Shown piece after piece: positions 9,250-19,319 of a stretch of 64,000 nucleotides of DNA. The stretch's first letter is position 1. Every line of letters begins with the position of its first letter. Origin of the DNA: Actibacterium sp. MT2.3-13A. Its GTDB lineage: Bacteria; Pseudomonadota; Alphaproteobacteria; Rhodobacterales; Rhodobacteraceae. The DNA is taken from NCBI RefSeq assembly GCF_018139985.1, contig NZ_JAGSOU010000008.1, forward strand, positions 62,001 to 126,000, written 5' to 3'. The notes beneath the pieces were generated by a model that did not search any database, had not been told where the DNA came from, and saw only the letters and a list, made by a program, of their open reading frames with translations. The position numbers and the translations under genes were made by a program.

Positions 9250-9480
9250 CTATTCCTTCGGCTCGTCCGCGCCCGGATCGGGCTGGCCGATGCCGCGGAA
9301 GACGAAGCGGAACGGCACCGCCCAGAGAAAGCCGAGGCCCACATAGACCGCCAGTTCCAGCAGGAAGGGCGGCCGCCCCAGCCAGTTCACCACCGTCACC
9401 GCGGTGACGATATAGGCCGGCAGACCGACCAGCAGGATGGCCAGCGACCAGCGCCGGCGGGCCTTGTAGGAGAGCCGCAT
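9250..9480 (-). CDS. DUF2842 small membrane protein
   Basis: A 76-residue protein starting [13 protein letters not shown] with two membrane helices (WSLAILLVGLPAYIVTAVTVV and an aromatic-rich second helix ending in FRFVFRGIG). The layout, a basic N-terminus and a conserved second helix, fits the DUF2842 family of alphaproteobacteria, whose role is unknown. Its ATG overlaps the purA stop in the sequence TGATG, so translation is coupled to purA. It ends at the bidirectional terminator. Confidence 0.8.
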   Translation of the reverse strand: MRLSYKARRRWSLAILLVGLPAYIVTAVTVVNWLGRPPFLLELAVYVGLGFLWAVPFRFVFRGIGQPDPGADEPKE

Positions 9481-10772
9481 CAGTCTGCGAACGGGTCGGT
9501 GACGAGGATGGTGTCCTCGCGCTCGGGCGAGGTGGACAGCAGCGCCACCGGGCACTCGATCAGCTCCTCGACGCGGCGCACATACTTGATCGCGTTGGCG
9601 GGCAGATCGGCCCAGCTGCGCGCGCCCTCGGTCGATTCCGACCAGCCCGGCATCTCTTCGTAGACCGGCACGCAGCGCTCCTGCTGGTCGGTGGCGGTGG
9701 GCAGGTAGTCCAGCCGCACACCGTCGAGCTCATAGCCCACGCAGATCTTCAGCGTGTCGAACCCGTCCAGCACGTCGAGCTTGGTCAGCGCGATGCCGTT
9801 CACGCCGCTGGTCGCGCAGGTCTGGCGCACCAGGCAGGCGTCAAACCAGCCGCAGCGGCGCTTGCGCCCGGTGGTGGTGCCGAATTCATGGCCGCGCTCG
9901 CCCAGGCGCTGACCGTCCGCGTCGTGCAGCTCGGTCGGGAAGGGCCCCTCGCCGACGCGGGTGGTGTAGGCCTTGACGATGCCGAGCACGAAGTCGATCG
10001 AGCCCGGCCCGATCCCGGTGCCGGTCGCCGCCTGCCCGGCGATCACGTTCGAGGAGGTGACGAAGGGATAGGTGCCGAAATCGATGTCCAGCAGCGCGCC
10101 CTGCGCGCCCTCGAAGAGGATGCGCTTGCCGGCCTTGCGCTTCTCATTCATCACCTTCCAGACGGGGGCGGCGTATTGCAGGATCTCGGGCGCGATCTCG
10201 CGCAGCTGGGCGAGCAGCGCGTCGCGGTCGATCGCCTCCAGCCCCAGGCCGGCGCGCAGCGCGTTGTGGTGGATCAGGGCGCGATCGACCCGCAACTCCA
10301 GCGTGGCGCCGTCGGCGAGGTCGGCCACCCGGATCACGCGCCGGCCCACCTTGTCCTCGTAGGCCGGGCCGATGCCGCGGCCGGTGGTGCCGATCTTGGC
10401 CACCGAGGTCTGGCTTTCGCGGGCGCGGTCGAGCTCCCCGTGGAAGGGCAGGATCAGCGGCGTGTTCTCGGCGATCATCAGCGTCTCGGGGGTGATCTCC
10501 ACCCCCTGGCCGCGGATCGTCTCGATCTCCTTCACCAGGTGCCAGGGATCGAGCACCACGCCGTTGCCGATCACGCTGAGCTTGCCGCCACGCACCACGC
10601 CCGAGGGCAGCGCGTGCAGCTTGTAGACCTGGCCGTCGATGACCAGCGTGTGGCCGGCGTTATGACCGCCCTGGAAACGCGCGATCACATCGGCGCGCTC
10701 CGACAGCCAGTCCACGATCTTGCCTTTTCCCTCGTCGCCCCACTGGGCGCCGACCACCACAACATTGGCCAT
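9480..10772 (-). CDS. purA: Adenylosuccinate synthetase
   Basis: A 430-residue GTP-dependent enzyme joining IMP and aspartate in the first committed step of AMP synthesis. The P-loop [14 protein letters not shown] opens the protein and GHNAGHT follows. The signature for IMP binding ([19 protein letters not shown]) and the [11 protein letters not shown] segment are intact. The frame is open to 10913, but [18 protein letters not shown] at 10772 is the universal start. It is co-translated with the small DUF2842 gene through a one-base stop-start overlap. The 140-base gap upstream separates it from the divergent DUF6524-like gene. Confidence 0.97.
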   Translation of the reverse strand: MANVVVVGAQWGDEGKGKIVDWLSERADVIARFQGGHNAGHTLVIDGQVYKLHALPSGVVRGGKLSVIGNGVVLDPWHLVKEIETIRGQGVEITPETLMIAENTPLILPFHGELDRARESQTSVAKIGTTGRGIGPAYEDKVGRRVIRVADLADGATLELRVDRALIHHNALRAGLGLEAIDRDALLAQLREIAPEILQYAAPVWKVMNEKRKAGKRILFEGAQGALLDIDFGTYPFVTSSNVIAGQAATGTGIGPGSIDFVLGIVKAYTTRVGEGPFPTELHDADGQRLGERGHEFGTTTGRKRRCGWFDACLVRQTCATSGVNGIALTKLDVLDGFDTLKICVGYELDGVRLDYLPTATDQQERCVPVYEEMPGWSESTEGARSWADLPANAIKYVRRVEELIECPVALLSTSPEREDTILVTDPFAD

Positions 10773-10912
10773 AGTGTTTCCTTGCCTTGCTGCAAAAACC
10801 CGCGCCGGTATAGCCCCCTGCGCGCGCCGCGGAAACCACAATTTCACGGGAAGGCTGGACAGGACAGCCGCAATCCGGCACCACATGCCCGCAAAACCGG
10901 GACATTGTGACA

Positions 10913-11314
10913 ATGAGTATTTTTCTGCGATGGTTCATCGCCTTTGCCCTGCTGGCGGCCACGTTCAACCCCACCCAGTGGAATTACTTGCGCTGGGTGC
11001 AGACCGCCTATCGCGACCAGTTGCCACTGTCGGTGCTGCTGGGGCTGATCCTGCTGGTGGGCTACATCATCTACCTGCGCGCCACGCTGCGCTCCATCGG
11101 CGGATTCGGCATGGCCCTCGTCGCCGCGATCATCGGGGCGCTGATCTGGGTGCTGACCGATTACGGGCTGCTGACGCTCGACGATCCGGACCAGACGCTG
11201 TGGCTGGGGCTGTTTGCCATGTCTGTGGTGCTGGGCACCGGGCTGAGCTGGAGCCTGGTGCGCCGCCGCCTGTCGGGCCAGGTCGATGTCGACGACATAG
11301 ACGAGGACCGCTGA
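10913..11314 (+). CDS. DUF6524-like four-helix membrane protein
   Basis: A 133-residue integral membrane protein with about four helices ([79 protein letters not shown]) and an acidic C-terminal tail (DVDDIDEDR). The sequence [11 protein letters not shown] fits what I recall of DUF6524, a Rhodobacterales family without known function; this name is from memory. I chose ATG 10913 over GTG 10907 because CCGGGA lies about 10 bases before it. It precedes secG, which hints at a membrane-biogenesis link, but that is only context. Confidence 0.75.
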   Translation: MSIFLRWFIAFALLAATFNPTQWNYLRWVQTAYRDQLPLSVLLGLILLVGYIIYLRATLRSIGGFGMALVAAIIGALIWVLTDYGLLTLDDPDQTLWLGLFAMSVVLGTGLSWSLVRRRLSGQVDVDDIDEDR

Positions 11315-11331
11315 GCGGCCTGCGGCACCCG

Positions 11332-11370
11332 CCGGCCCGCGAAGCGCGCACAGGGTCTTGCGCGGGCCGG
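11332..11370. other. 10-bp perfect hairpin between the DUF6524-like gene and secG
   Basis: CCGGCCCGCG (11332-11341) pairs exactly with CGCGGGCCGG (11361-11370) around a 19-base loop. No U-run follows, so it is not a classical terminator. It may be a transcript-end or processing structure. Confidence 0.5.
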
Positions 11371-11417
11371 GCCGAGGCTTTAGGTACCCTCCTGTCACAT
11401 TCGAAGGTCCGAGCTGC

Positions 11418-11780
11418 ATGGAAAACGTCATCCTCATCGTCCACCTGATCCTCGCGCTCTGCCTCATCGGTGTCGTGCTGCTGCAACGCTCCGAGGGCGG
11501 CGGGCTCGGCATGGGCTCGGGCGGCGGCGGCGTGATGACCGGACGCCAGGCGGCCTCGGCGCTCGGCAAGCTGACCTGGATCTTCGCGGCGGCCTTCATC
11601 GCGACCTCGATCCTGATGACGGTAATCGCGGCAAAGAACTCGGCCGGCGGCTCGGTCGTGGACCGGCTGGGCACCGCGCCCGCGGCCCGGGAGGAAACCG
11701 TGCCGTCCCTGCCCGGCGGCGACAGCCTGCTGCCGCCGACCTCTGGCGACGCGCCGCTCGCGCCGCCGCGGGCCGACTGA
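11418..11780 (+). CDS. secG: Preprotein translocase subunit SecG
   Basis: A 120-residue SecG with two membrane helices (VILIVHLILALCLIGVVLLQ and LTWIFAAAFIATSILMTVIA) joined by the conserved loop QRSEGGGLGMGSGGG. It assists SecYE during protein export across the inner membrane. The C-terminal tail is Ala/Pro-rich, common in alphaproteobacteria. The start at 11418 has GAAGG 10 bases upstream. It lies directly ahead of pyrG, an arrangement frequent in this group. Confidence 0.93.
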   Translation: MENVILIVHLILALCLIGVVLLQRSEGGGLGMGSGGGGVMTGRQAASALGKLTWIFAAAFIATSILMTVIAAKNSAGGSVVDRLGTAPAAREETVPSLPGGDSLLPPTSGDAPLAPPRAD

Positions 11781-11803
11781 ACCTGACCACTAAACGTAGA
11801 TTC

Positions 11804-11820
11804 GGGCGGTTCGGCCGCCC
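11804..11820. other. Short GC hairpin between secG and pyrG
   Basis: GGGCGG pairs with CCGCCC around a TTCGG loop, 24 bases after the secG stop. There is no U-run. It may mark the secG transcript end or pausing before pyrG; it is weak on its own. Confidence 0.35.
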
Positions 11821-11948
11821 CAGCATCTTGCGGTCTGGTTGCGGTGCGGCTGCGAATCCGTTATAGCTTAAACCCCGTGATGCTGCGGCCTTGAGAGGCC
11901 CGAATCGGCCATTGACTGACACGAGAAATCACGGGGGATGCCTGCCAC

Positions 11949-13591
<1,643 letters not shown>

Positions 13592-13592
<1 letters not shown>

Positions 13593-14290
13593 TGCGGGCG
13601 GCGCTGGTCGCGCTGCTCTTCTGCGCCCCGGCCGCCGCGGCCGGGATCGCCCCCGCCCCCTATGACGAGATCGCGGCCCTGACCCTGGGCCGCGCCGATT
13701 TCGACCTGCTGCCGCAGCGGCCCGAGCCGGGGCATAATTTCGACCACGGCCTCGCCTTTGCCGGCGGCCGCATCGGCGAGCGCTTCGCCGGCCAGCGGCT
13801 GGAGGTGATCGAGCAGGCGCCAGGCCTGCCGCACGACCGCGCCGCGGGAACGCCCGAGGCGCCGCTGGCGCTGGTCCCCGGCGCGCCGGGGCAAGGACTG
13901 TCAGTCTCCTTCCACCGCGCCTTCGGCTCCAACGCCCTCTACCCTCTCGGCCCGAGGGGCTTTCCGTTGGCCGAGGCGCGCGGCGAGGGATCGGCCGCCT
14001 TTCTCTTCGCCGAAGACAGCTGCGCCGTCGCCCTGCGCCTGCATACCGAGTATCTCGACGATCTGGGCACCAACGCCGGTCACCGGGGCGAGGTGAGCTT
14101 CACCTTCTACGACCGCGATGGGCGGGTTCTGGGCCGCGCCCTGCGCAGCGTCCCCGGCGGGATCTCGGAGCACGGCTTCCAGACCGAGGACGGCGCGGCG
14201 CGCATCGCGGGGGTATTGGTTGAAAACCTCGACCCCGGCGGGGTAGCACTGGACGATATCCGCTTCGGCTGCATCCCGCGGCTGGGATAG
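13592..14290 (+). CDS. Exported protein of unknown function
   Basis: A 232-residue protein with a signal peptide (MRAALVALLFCAPAAAAG, cleavage near residue 17) and no other membrane helix, so probably periplasmic. The mature part contains an aromatic and Gly-rich stretch (FHRAFGSNALYPLGPRGFPL), an acidic region (YDRDGRVLGRALRSVPGGIS) and ends LDDIRFGCIPRLG. It looks beta-rich, somewhat like surface or PEP-CTERM-style secreted domains, but no anchor is visible. Two Cys remain after the signal peptide and could form a disulfide. Its ATG overlaps the pyrG stop (TGATG), so it is translated with pyrG. Function unknown. Confidence 0.75.
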
Positions 14291-14307
14291 ACGCAAGGAG
14301 AGATCAC

Positions 14308-14601
14308 ATGCCCAAGGGATACTGGGTCGCCCATGTCGATGTGCGCGACCCCGAGGTTTACGAGACATACAAGGCCGCCAATGCCGAGCCCTTCGCCAGA
14401 TACGGCGCGCGGTTCCTGGTGCGCGGCGGCCCGGGCGAGACCCGCGAGGGCGCGGTCAAATCCCGCACCGTGGTGATCGAGTTCCCTTCCTACGCCGACG
14501 CGGTGGCCTGCTACGACAGCCCCGAATACCAGGCGGCCAAGGCGCTGCGCGATCCGGTGTCCGAGGGCGATCTGGTGATCGTCGAGGGCTATGACGGCTG
14601 A
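14308..14601 (+). CDS. DUF1330 family protein
   Basis: A 97-residue ferredoxin-like dimeric alpha-beta barrel protein of the DUF1330 family, recognised from MPKGYWVAHVDVRDPEVYETY, the GARFLVRGG strand, and RTVVIEFPSYADAVACYDSPEYQAAK. The family has no firm enzymatic role. A good ribosome site (AAGGAGA) precedes the ATG, and the gene starts 17 bases after the exported-protein stop. Confidence 0.88.
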   Translation: MPKGYWVAHVDVRDPEVYETYKAANAEPFARYGARFLVRGGPGETREGAVKSRTVVIEFPSYADAVACYDSPEYQAAKALRDPVSEGDLVIVEGYDG

Positions 14602-14640
14602 GGCTTGATGCCTCCGTCTGATCGGCGCATATGAAGTTCC

Positions 14641-15084
14641 ATGCTTGGTGATATCCTCAAACGGCTGATCCAGCCCGAGCCCGCCCCGCTCTCCGATCCA
14701 GACGCCCGGCTTGCGCTGGGCGCGCTTCTGGTGCGCATCGCCCATTCCGACAGCGAATATACCCACGAGGAGGCCGCGCGGATCGAGCGCATCCTGGCCG
14801 CCCGCTACGGCCTCGCGCCCGCGGCGGCGGTCGCGCTGCGCCACCAGGCCGAGGAACTGGAACGCGAGGCGCCCGACACCGTGCGCTTCACCCGCGCGAT
14901 CAAGGACGCGGTGCCCTACGAGGACCGCGAGGCGGTGGTCGAGGCGCTGTGGGAGGTGGTTCTGGCCGACGGCATCCGCGACCACGAGGAGGACGCCATG
15001 CTGCGGCTGTTGGCGAACCTCCTGGGCATCAACGACCGCGACAGCAACATCGCCCGCCAGCGGGTCGAGGCGCGGCGCGGCTGA
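14641..15084 (+). CDS. TerB-like helical protein
   Basis: A 147-residue all-helical protein of the TerB/DjlA-type tellurite-resistance fold family. It shows the acidic metal-binding-like segments typical of the fold (RIAHSDSEYTHEEAARIERI near residues 31-50 and VVLADGIRDHEEDAMLRLLA near 105-125). Most chromosomal members of this family are not tellurite-resistance genes, and no other ter genes are nearby, so tellurite resistance should not be assumed. It stands alone after DUF1330 and before the amino-acid ABC operon. Confidence 0.82.
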   Translation: MLGDILKRLIQPEPAPLSDPDARLALGALLVRIAHSDSEYTHEEAARIERILAARYGLAPAAAVALRHQAEELEREAPDTVRFTRAIKDAVPYEDREAVVEALWEVVLADGIRDHEEDAMLRLLANLLGINDRDSNIARQRVEARRG

Positions 15085-15268
15085 CGCCCGCGCGCCCCGG
15101 CGCCGACGCGAGAACCGGCATGCCCAAGGGTTGAGCGCCGGCCCGCGACCCGCCTCATGCGCGTGCGAATCGCTAAGCTGACGCGCCGTCACCCCCCACT
15201 GCACCGTTGCATTCTAGGGCGTTTTGCCCCCTATTCTCCCGTCGAAACAACAAAACGGCCCCTGTCGC

Positions 15269-16048
15269 GTGACCCAGGCAAACCCACCCGTTCTCGAGAT
15301 CCGCAACCTCCACAAGAGCTACGGCGAACTGGAGGTTCTCAAGGGCGTGGACATCACCGCGCGCAAGGGCGACGTGGTCTCGCTCATCGGCTCGTCGGGG
15401 TCTGGCAAGTCCACGCTGCTGCGCTGCGCCAACCTGCTGGAGGACAGCCAGCAGGGCGAGATCCTGTTCGAGGGAGAGCCGGTCAAATGGCGCGGCGAGG
15501 GGCTGCACCGCCACCCCGCCGACCGCAGGCAGATCATCCGCATCCGCACCAACCTGTCGATGGTGTTCCAGCAGTTCAACCTGTGGTCCCACATGACCAT
15601 CCTGCAAAACGTGATGGAGGCGCCGCTGACCGTGCTGGGCGAGGAGCGCGGCGCTGTCGAAGAGCGCGCCCGCGCGCTGCTGGCCAAGGTCGGCATCGGC
15701 GACAAGTGCGACGTCTTCCCCGCGCAGCTGTCGGGCGGCCAGCAGCAGCGCGCCGCCATCGCGCGCGCGCTGTGCATGCAGCCCCGCGCGCTGCTGTTCG
15801 ACGAGCCGACCTCGGCGCTCGACCCCGAGCTGCAGCAGGAGGTGGTCAAGGTCATCAAGGATCTCGCCCGCGAGGACCGCACCATGATCCTGGTCACGCA
15901 CGACATGCGGCTGGCGGCGGATGTCTCGGACCATGTGGTGTTCCTTCACCAGGGCCGGATCGAGGAGGAAGGCCCGCCCGAGGCGCTGTTCGGACACCCG
16001 AAGAGCGAACGGCTGAAACAATTCTTGAGCGCAACAGTCGCGGCGTGA
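15269..16048 (+). CDS. Polar amino acid ABC transporter, ATP-binding subunit
   Basis: A 259-residue ATPase of the HisP/GlnQ type that powers uptake of basic or polar amino acids. It shows Walker A GSSGSGKST, Q-loop MVFQQFNLWSHMTI, signature LSGGQQQR and Walker B LLFDEPTSALD. GTG 15269 (MTQANPPVLEIRNLHKSYG) is the likely start by alignment with the family, although no Shine-Dalgarno is visible and the preceding A-rich leader (ACAACAAAACGG) may serve instead. First gene of a four-gene importer operon. Confidence 0.9.
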   Translation: MTQANPPVLEIRNLHKSYGELEVLKGVDITARKGDVVSLIGSSGSGKSTLLRCANLLEDSQQGEILFEGEPVKWRGEGLHRHPADRRQIIRIRTNLSMVFQQFNLWSHMTILQNVMEAPLTVLGEERGAVEERARALLAKVGIGDKCDVFPAQLSGGQQQRAAIARALCMQPRALLFDEPTSALDPELQQEVVKVIKDLAREDRTMILVTHDMRLAADVSDHVVFLHQGRIEEEGPPEALFGHPKSERLKQFLSATVAA

Positions 16049-16082
16049 ACAAGCCGCGCGTTTCAACGACGGGAGTAACGAC

Positions 16083-16805
16083 ATGAAGAAACTGGTTCTG
16101 ACCACCGCCGCGCTGGCGCTGTCGGCGGGCATGGCCCTGGCCGACACCATCCGCATGGGCACCGAGGGCGCCTACCCTCCGTATAACTTCATCAACGACA
16201 ACGGCCAGGTCGACGGCTTCGAGCGCGAGTTGGGCGACGAGCTGTGCAAGCGCGCCGGTCTGACCTGCGAATGGGTCACCAACGAGTGGGATTCGATCAT
16301 CCCCAACCTGGTGTCGGGCAACTACGACACCATCATCGCGGGGATGAGCATCACCGCGGAGCGCGACGAGGTGATCGACTTCACCCAGAACTATTTCCCG
16401 CCTGATCCGTCGGTCTATGTCGCGACCACCGCGGACGTGGACGTGGCCAGCGCCGTCGTGGCGGCCCAGACCGGCACCATCCAGGCCAGCCATGTGGCAG
16501 CCTCGGGCGCGACGCTTGTGGAATTCGCCACCCCCGACGAGACCATCGCCGCCGTGAAGAACGGCGAGGTGGACGCGGTGCTGGCCGACAAGGGGTTCCT
16601 TGAGCCCATCGTGGCGGAATCGGGCGGCGCGCTGGTGATGATCAGCGACGACGTGATGCTGGGCGACGGCATCGGCATGGGCCTGCGCGAATCCGACACC
16701 GAGCTGAAGGCCAAGTTCGACGCCGCGATCGGCGAGATGAAGGCCGACGGCTCGCTCAACGCGCTGATCGCCAAGTGGTTCGACGGCATGGACGCCGGTT
16801 TCTGA
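16083..16805 (+). CDS. Polar amino acid ABC transporter, substrate-binding protein
   Basis: A 240-residue periplasmic binding protein with a signal peptide (MKKLVLTTAALALSAGMALA) and a type II binding fold. EGAYPPYNFINDNGQVDGFERELGDELC and FDAAIGEMKADGSLNALIAKWF are family hallmarks of lysine/arginine/ornithine and histidine binding proteins (SBP family 3). A good GGGAG ribosome site precedes the ATG. A stable hairpin follows the stop, which would favour higher levels of this subunit than of the permeases. Substrate is not determinable beyond a polar or basic amino acid or amine. Confidence 0.92.
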   Translation: MKKLVLTTAALALSAGMALADTIRMGTEGAYPPYNFINDNGQVDGFERELGDELCKRAGLTCEWVTNEWDSIIPNLVSGNYDTIIAGMSITAERDEVIDFTQNYFPPDPSVYVATTADVDVASAVVAAQTGTIQASHVAASGATLVEFATPDETIAAVKNGEVDAVLADKGFLEPIVAESGGALVMISDDVMLGDGIGMGLRESDTELKAKFDAAIGEMKADGSLNALIAKWFDGMDAGF

Positions 16806-16821
16806 TCCGACAACGAAAGGC

Positions 16822-16843
16822 GCAGGGCCGGCGACGGCCCTGC
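16822..16843 (+). other. Intra-operon hairpin after the binding-protein gene
   Basis: GCAGGGCC and GGCCCTGC form a perfect 8-bp stem around a 6-base loop, 17 bases after the stop. Hairpins in this spot commonly stabilise the binding-protein mRNA or attenuate transcription into the permease genes. Confidence 0.6.
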
Positions 16844-16853
16844 TGCATCCGCG

Positions 16854-17735
16854 ATGTTTTCCTACTGTGCCGATCCTTCCACGCTTGACGGGTTCAGCTG
16901 GCTGGCCTGCTATCTGACCAATGGCAAGCACATGGCCTTCTGGGCCTCGTTCGGCACGGTCATGGTGCTGTTGCTGATCACCGCGCCCGCGGCGCTGGTC
17001 TTCGGTTTCGGCGGCGCGATGGCGGCGCGGTCGCACATCGCGCCGCTGCGCTGGCTCGGCAAGGGCTATACCGCGATGGTGCGCGGCATCCCCGACATCG
17101 CCTTCTTCCTCTTCGTGCCCATCGCGCTGGACCAGGGGATCGAGTGGCTGCGCCACAAGGCCAAATGCCCCGACTGGGAAGAGCCGATCCGCCAGGGTAG
17201 CGATTTCGTGGTCTGCGCCGCGGCCAAGCTGCCGCTGTCGTCCAGCCCGCAATGGGTGCACGAAACCTATGGCTTCTTCCTAGCCGTGCTGGCCTTCGCC
17301 ATCGTGTTCGGCGCCTTTTCGGCGAACGTGCTTTTCGGCGCCATGCGCGCCGTGCCCCACGCCCAGATGGAGACCGCCCAGGCCTATGGCATGACCGACC
17401 GGCAGGCGTTCTGGCGCATCCTGGTGCCGCAGATGTGGATTTACGCCCTGCCGGGGCTCGGCAACCTGTGGATGATCCTGATCAAGGCCACGCCGCTGCT
17501 GTTCCTTCTGGGCGTCGAGGACATCGTTTACTGGGCGCGCGAGCTGGGCGGGGCCAAGACCTCGATCTACGCCTATCCGCATCCCGACTGGCGGCTTTAC
17601 TATTTCCTCGGGCTGCTGGTGTTCTACCTCGGGCTGACACGGGTCTCCGAAGTGGCGCTGGACCGGCTGAGCCGGCGGCTCAGCCACGGCCAGGCCACAA
17701 TGGCCGGCGAAGCCCAGAGAAAGGCCGCCGCATGA
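16854..17735 (+). CDS. Amino acid ABC transporter permease 1
   Basis: A 293-residue inner-membrane permease of the HisM/HisQ family. It has about five membrane helices and the cytoplasmic EAA coupling loop GAMRAVPHAQMETAQAYGMT that contacts the ATPase. It is longer than the usual 230-240 residues because of a large insert between helices (about residues 95-140, containing two Cys: AKCPDWEEP and DFVVCAAAK) that should face the periplasm. Its last four bases overlap the next permease in ATGA. Confidence 0.9.
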   Translation: MFSYCADPSTLDGFSWLACYLTNGKHMAFWASFGTVMVLLLITAPAALVFGFGGAMAARSHIAPLRWLGKGYTAMVRGIPDIAFFLFVPIALDQGIEWLRHKAKCPDWEEPIRQGSDFVVCAAAKLPLSSSPQWVHETYGFFLAVLAFAIVFGAFSANVLFGAMRAVPHAQMETAQAYGMTDRQAFWRILVPQMWIYALPGLGNLWMILIKATPLLFLLGVEDIVYWARELGGAKTSIYAYPHPDWRLYYFLGLLVFYLGLTRVSEVALDRLSRRLSHGQATMAGEAQRKAAA

Positions 17736-18568
17736 GCTGCCTGCAGACCATCCAGGATTACGCGCTGCGCTCGGTGGGCATCGGCGAGCGGCTGCTGCCG
17801 CGCAGCGACTTCACGCTGTGCGAGCAGGTCACGCTGATCGGCTCGGGCCTGATCTGGAACATCTATTTCGGCGCGCTGGCGCTGAGCTTCGGCTTTTTCC
17901 TGGCCACGGGCGTCGCGCTGGCCAAGAACAGCCATTACCGGGCGATCCGCAAACCGGCCGAGTGGTTCATCTTCGTCTTCCGCGGCTCGCCGCTGTTCAT
18001 CCAGTTCTTCCTGGCCTACGAGGCCTTCGTGCTGCTGCCGAAATCGGGGCTGGAGATCAACCTGCTCTTCACCCAGATCACCGCGCAGACCGGCTGGCTG
18101 ACCAAGGCCTGGGCGGGGGCGCTGATCGTGCTGTTCCTCAACACCGCCGCCTATTCCGGCGAGATCTTCTACGGCGCGCTGCGCTCGGTGCCCAAGGGCG
18201 ATCTGGAGGCGGCCGACGCCTTCGGCATGACCGGATGGACGAAATTCCGCCGCGTGGTCTGGCCGACCATGCTGCGGCTGGCGTGGCCGGCCTACACGAA
18301 CGAGGCGATCTTCCTCTTCCATGCCACGACGCTGGTCTATTTCTCCGGCTTCCCGGCGTGGAAGCAGAAGGGCGACGCGCTCTATTACGCCAGCTATTTC
18401 GCCGACAAGACCTTCAACCCGTTCATCCCCTACCCGATCGTGGCGGGCTATTTCATCCTGCTGACGCTCGTCATCATCGGGCTGTTCGGGCTGGTCAACC
18501 GGCGCCTCAACCGCCACCTGCCGGCGCAACAGCGCCCGCGCCGCCCGCGGATGCAACTCCTGCGCTAG
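17732..18568 (+). CDS. Amino acid ABC transporter permease 2
   Basis: A 278-residue partner permease with the EAA loop GALRSVPKGDLEAADAFGMTG and about five helices. Like permease 1 it carries a longer than usual extra segment (LLPKSGLEINLLFTQITAQTGW) between helices. The start overlaps the stop of permease 1 (ATGA), so the two are made in equal amounts and form the heterodimeric pore. It is followed by the amidotransferase gene after 66 bases on the same strand. Confidence 0.9.
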   Translation: MSCLQTIQDYALRSVGIGERLLPRSDFTLCEQVTLIGSGLIWNIYFGALALSFGFFLATGVALAKNSHYRAIRKPAEWFIFVFRGSPLFIQFFLAYEAFVLLPKSGLEINLLFTQITAQTGWLTKAWAGALIVLFLNTAAYSGEIFYGALRSVPKGDLEAADAFGMTGWTKFRRVVWPTMLRLAWPAYTNEAIFLFHATTLVYFSGFPAWKQKGDALYYASYFADKTFNPFIPYPIVAGYFILLTLVIIGLFGLVNRRLNRHLPAQQRPRRPRMQLLR

Positions 18569-18634
18569 CCCCCCTTGCCCGCCCCAAGCGGCAGGTCTAG
18601 GCTCCGCGCATCACAGCAACAAGACGAGCACCTC

Positions 18635-19315
18635 ATGCGGATCGGAATCCTGCAAACTGGCCACGCGCCCGAACCCGTCCAGGACGAACTTGGCGAATAT
18701 TCCGACATGTTCGAACGGCTTCTGGCCGGGCGGGGCTTCAGCTTTGCCCGTTACGATGTCGTGGACATGGAATTCCCCGACAGCGTGCGCGCGGCCGATG
18801 GCTGGCTGATCACCGGATCGAAGCACGGCGCCTACGAGGATCTGCCCTTCATCGCGCCGCTGGAGGCGTTCATCCGCGAGGCCTACGCAGCGCATGTGCC
18901 GATCGTGGGCATCTGCTTTGGCCACCAGGTCATCGCGCAGGCCCTCGGCGGCAAGGTCGAGAAATTCGCCGGCGGCTGGGCGGTCGGGCCCACCACCTAC
19001 CGCATGGGCGAGCGGGAGCTGTCGCTGAACGCCTGGCACCAGGATCAGGTCACGGAACTGCCCGAGGGGGCGCAGGTCATCGGCGGGAACGATTTCTGCC
19101 GCAACGCGGCGCTGGCCTACGACGACCGCATCCTCTCGGTCCAGCCGCATCCCGAATTCACCGCCCGCATGATGCAGTTGCTGATCGAGCAGCGCGGCCG
19201 CGGCGTGGTGCCCGACGATCTGCTCGACTCGGCGCTGACGAAGCTTGAGGCGCCCAGCGACAGTGCCGCGCTGGCCGAGCAGATCGGCGCGTTCTTCAAC
19301 AAGCCCCGCGGGTGA
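18635..19315 (+). CDS. Class I glutamine amidotransferase
   Basis: A 226-residue free-standing class I glutamine amidotransferase. The catalytic nucleophile is Cys94 in GICFGHQVIAQALGG, with His172 and Glu174 in PHPEF. The GICFGHQ elbow resembles GMP-synthase-type amidotransferases more than the peptidase C26 type of PuuD (gamma-glutamyl-GABA hydrolase). It starts 66 bases after the ABC permease and ends 4 bases before a glutamine-synthetase-family ligase, so it belongs to the same locus. A gamma-glutamyl hydrolase or amide-group handling role is inferred from that pairing only. Confidence 0.88.
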   Translation: MRIGILQTGHAPEPVQDELGEYSDMFERLLAGRGFSFARYDVVDMEFPDSVRAADGWLITGSKHGAYEDLPFIAPLEAFIREAYAAHVPIVGICFGHQVIAQALGGKVEKFAGGWAVGPTTYRMGERELSLNAWHQDQVTELPEGAQVIGGNDFCRNAALAYDDRILSVQPHPEFTARMMQLLIEQRGRGVVPDDLLDSALTKLEAPSDSAALAEQIGAFFNKPRG

Positions 19316-19319
19316 CCCC

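Noticed and set aside
14641-15084. Tellurite resistance determinant
   Set aside because: The TerB fold alone is common in core genomes, and no terC, terD or related gene is near.
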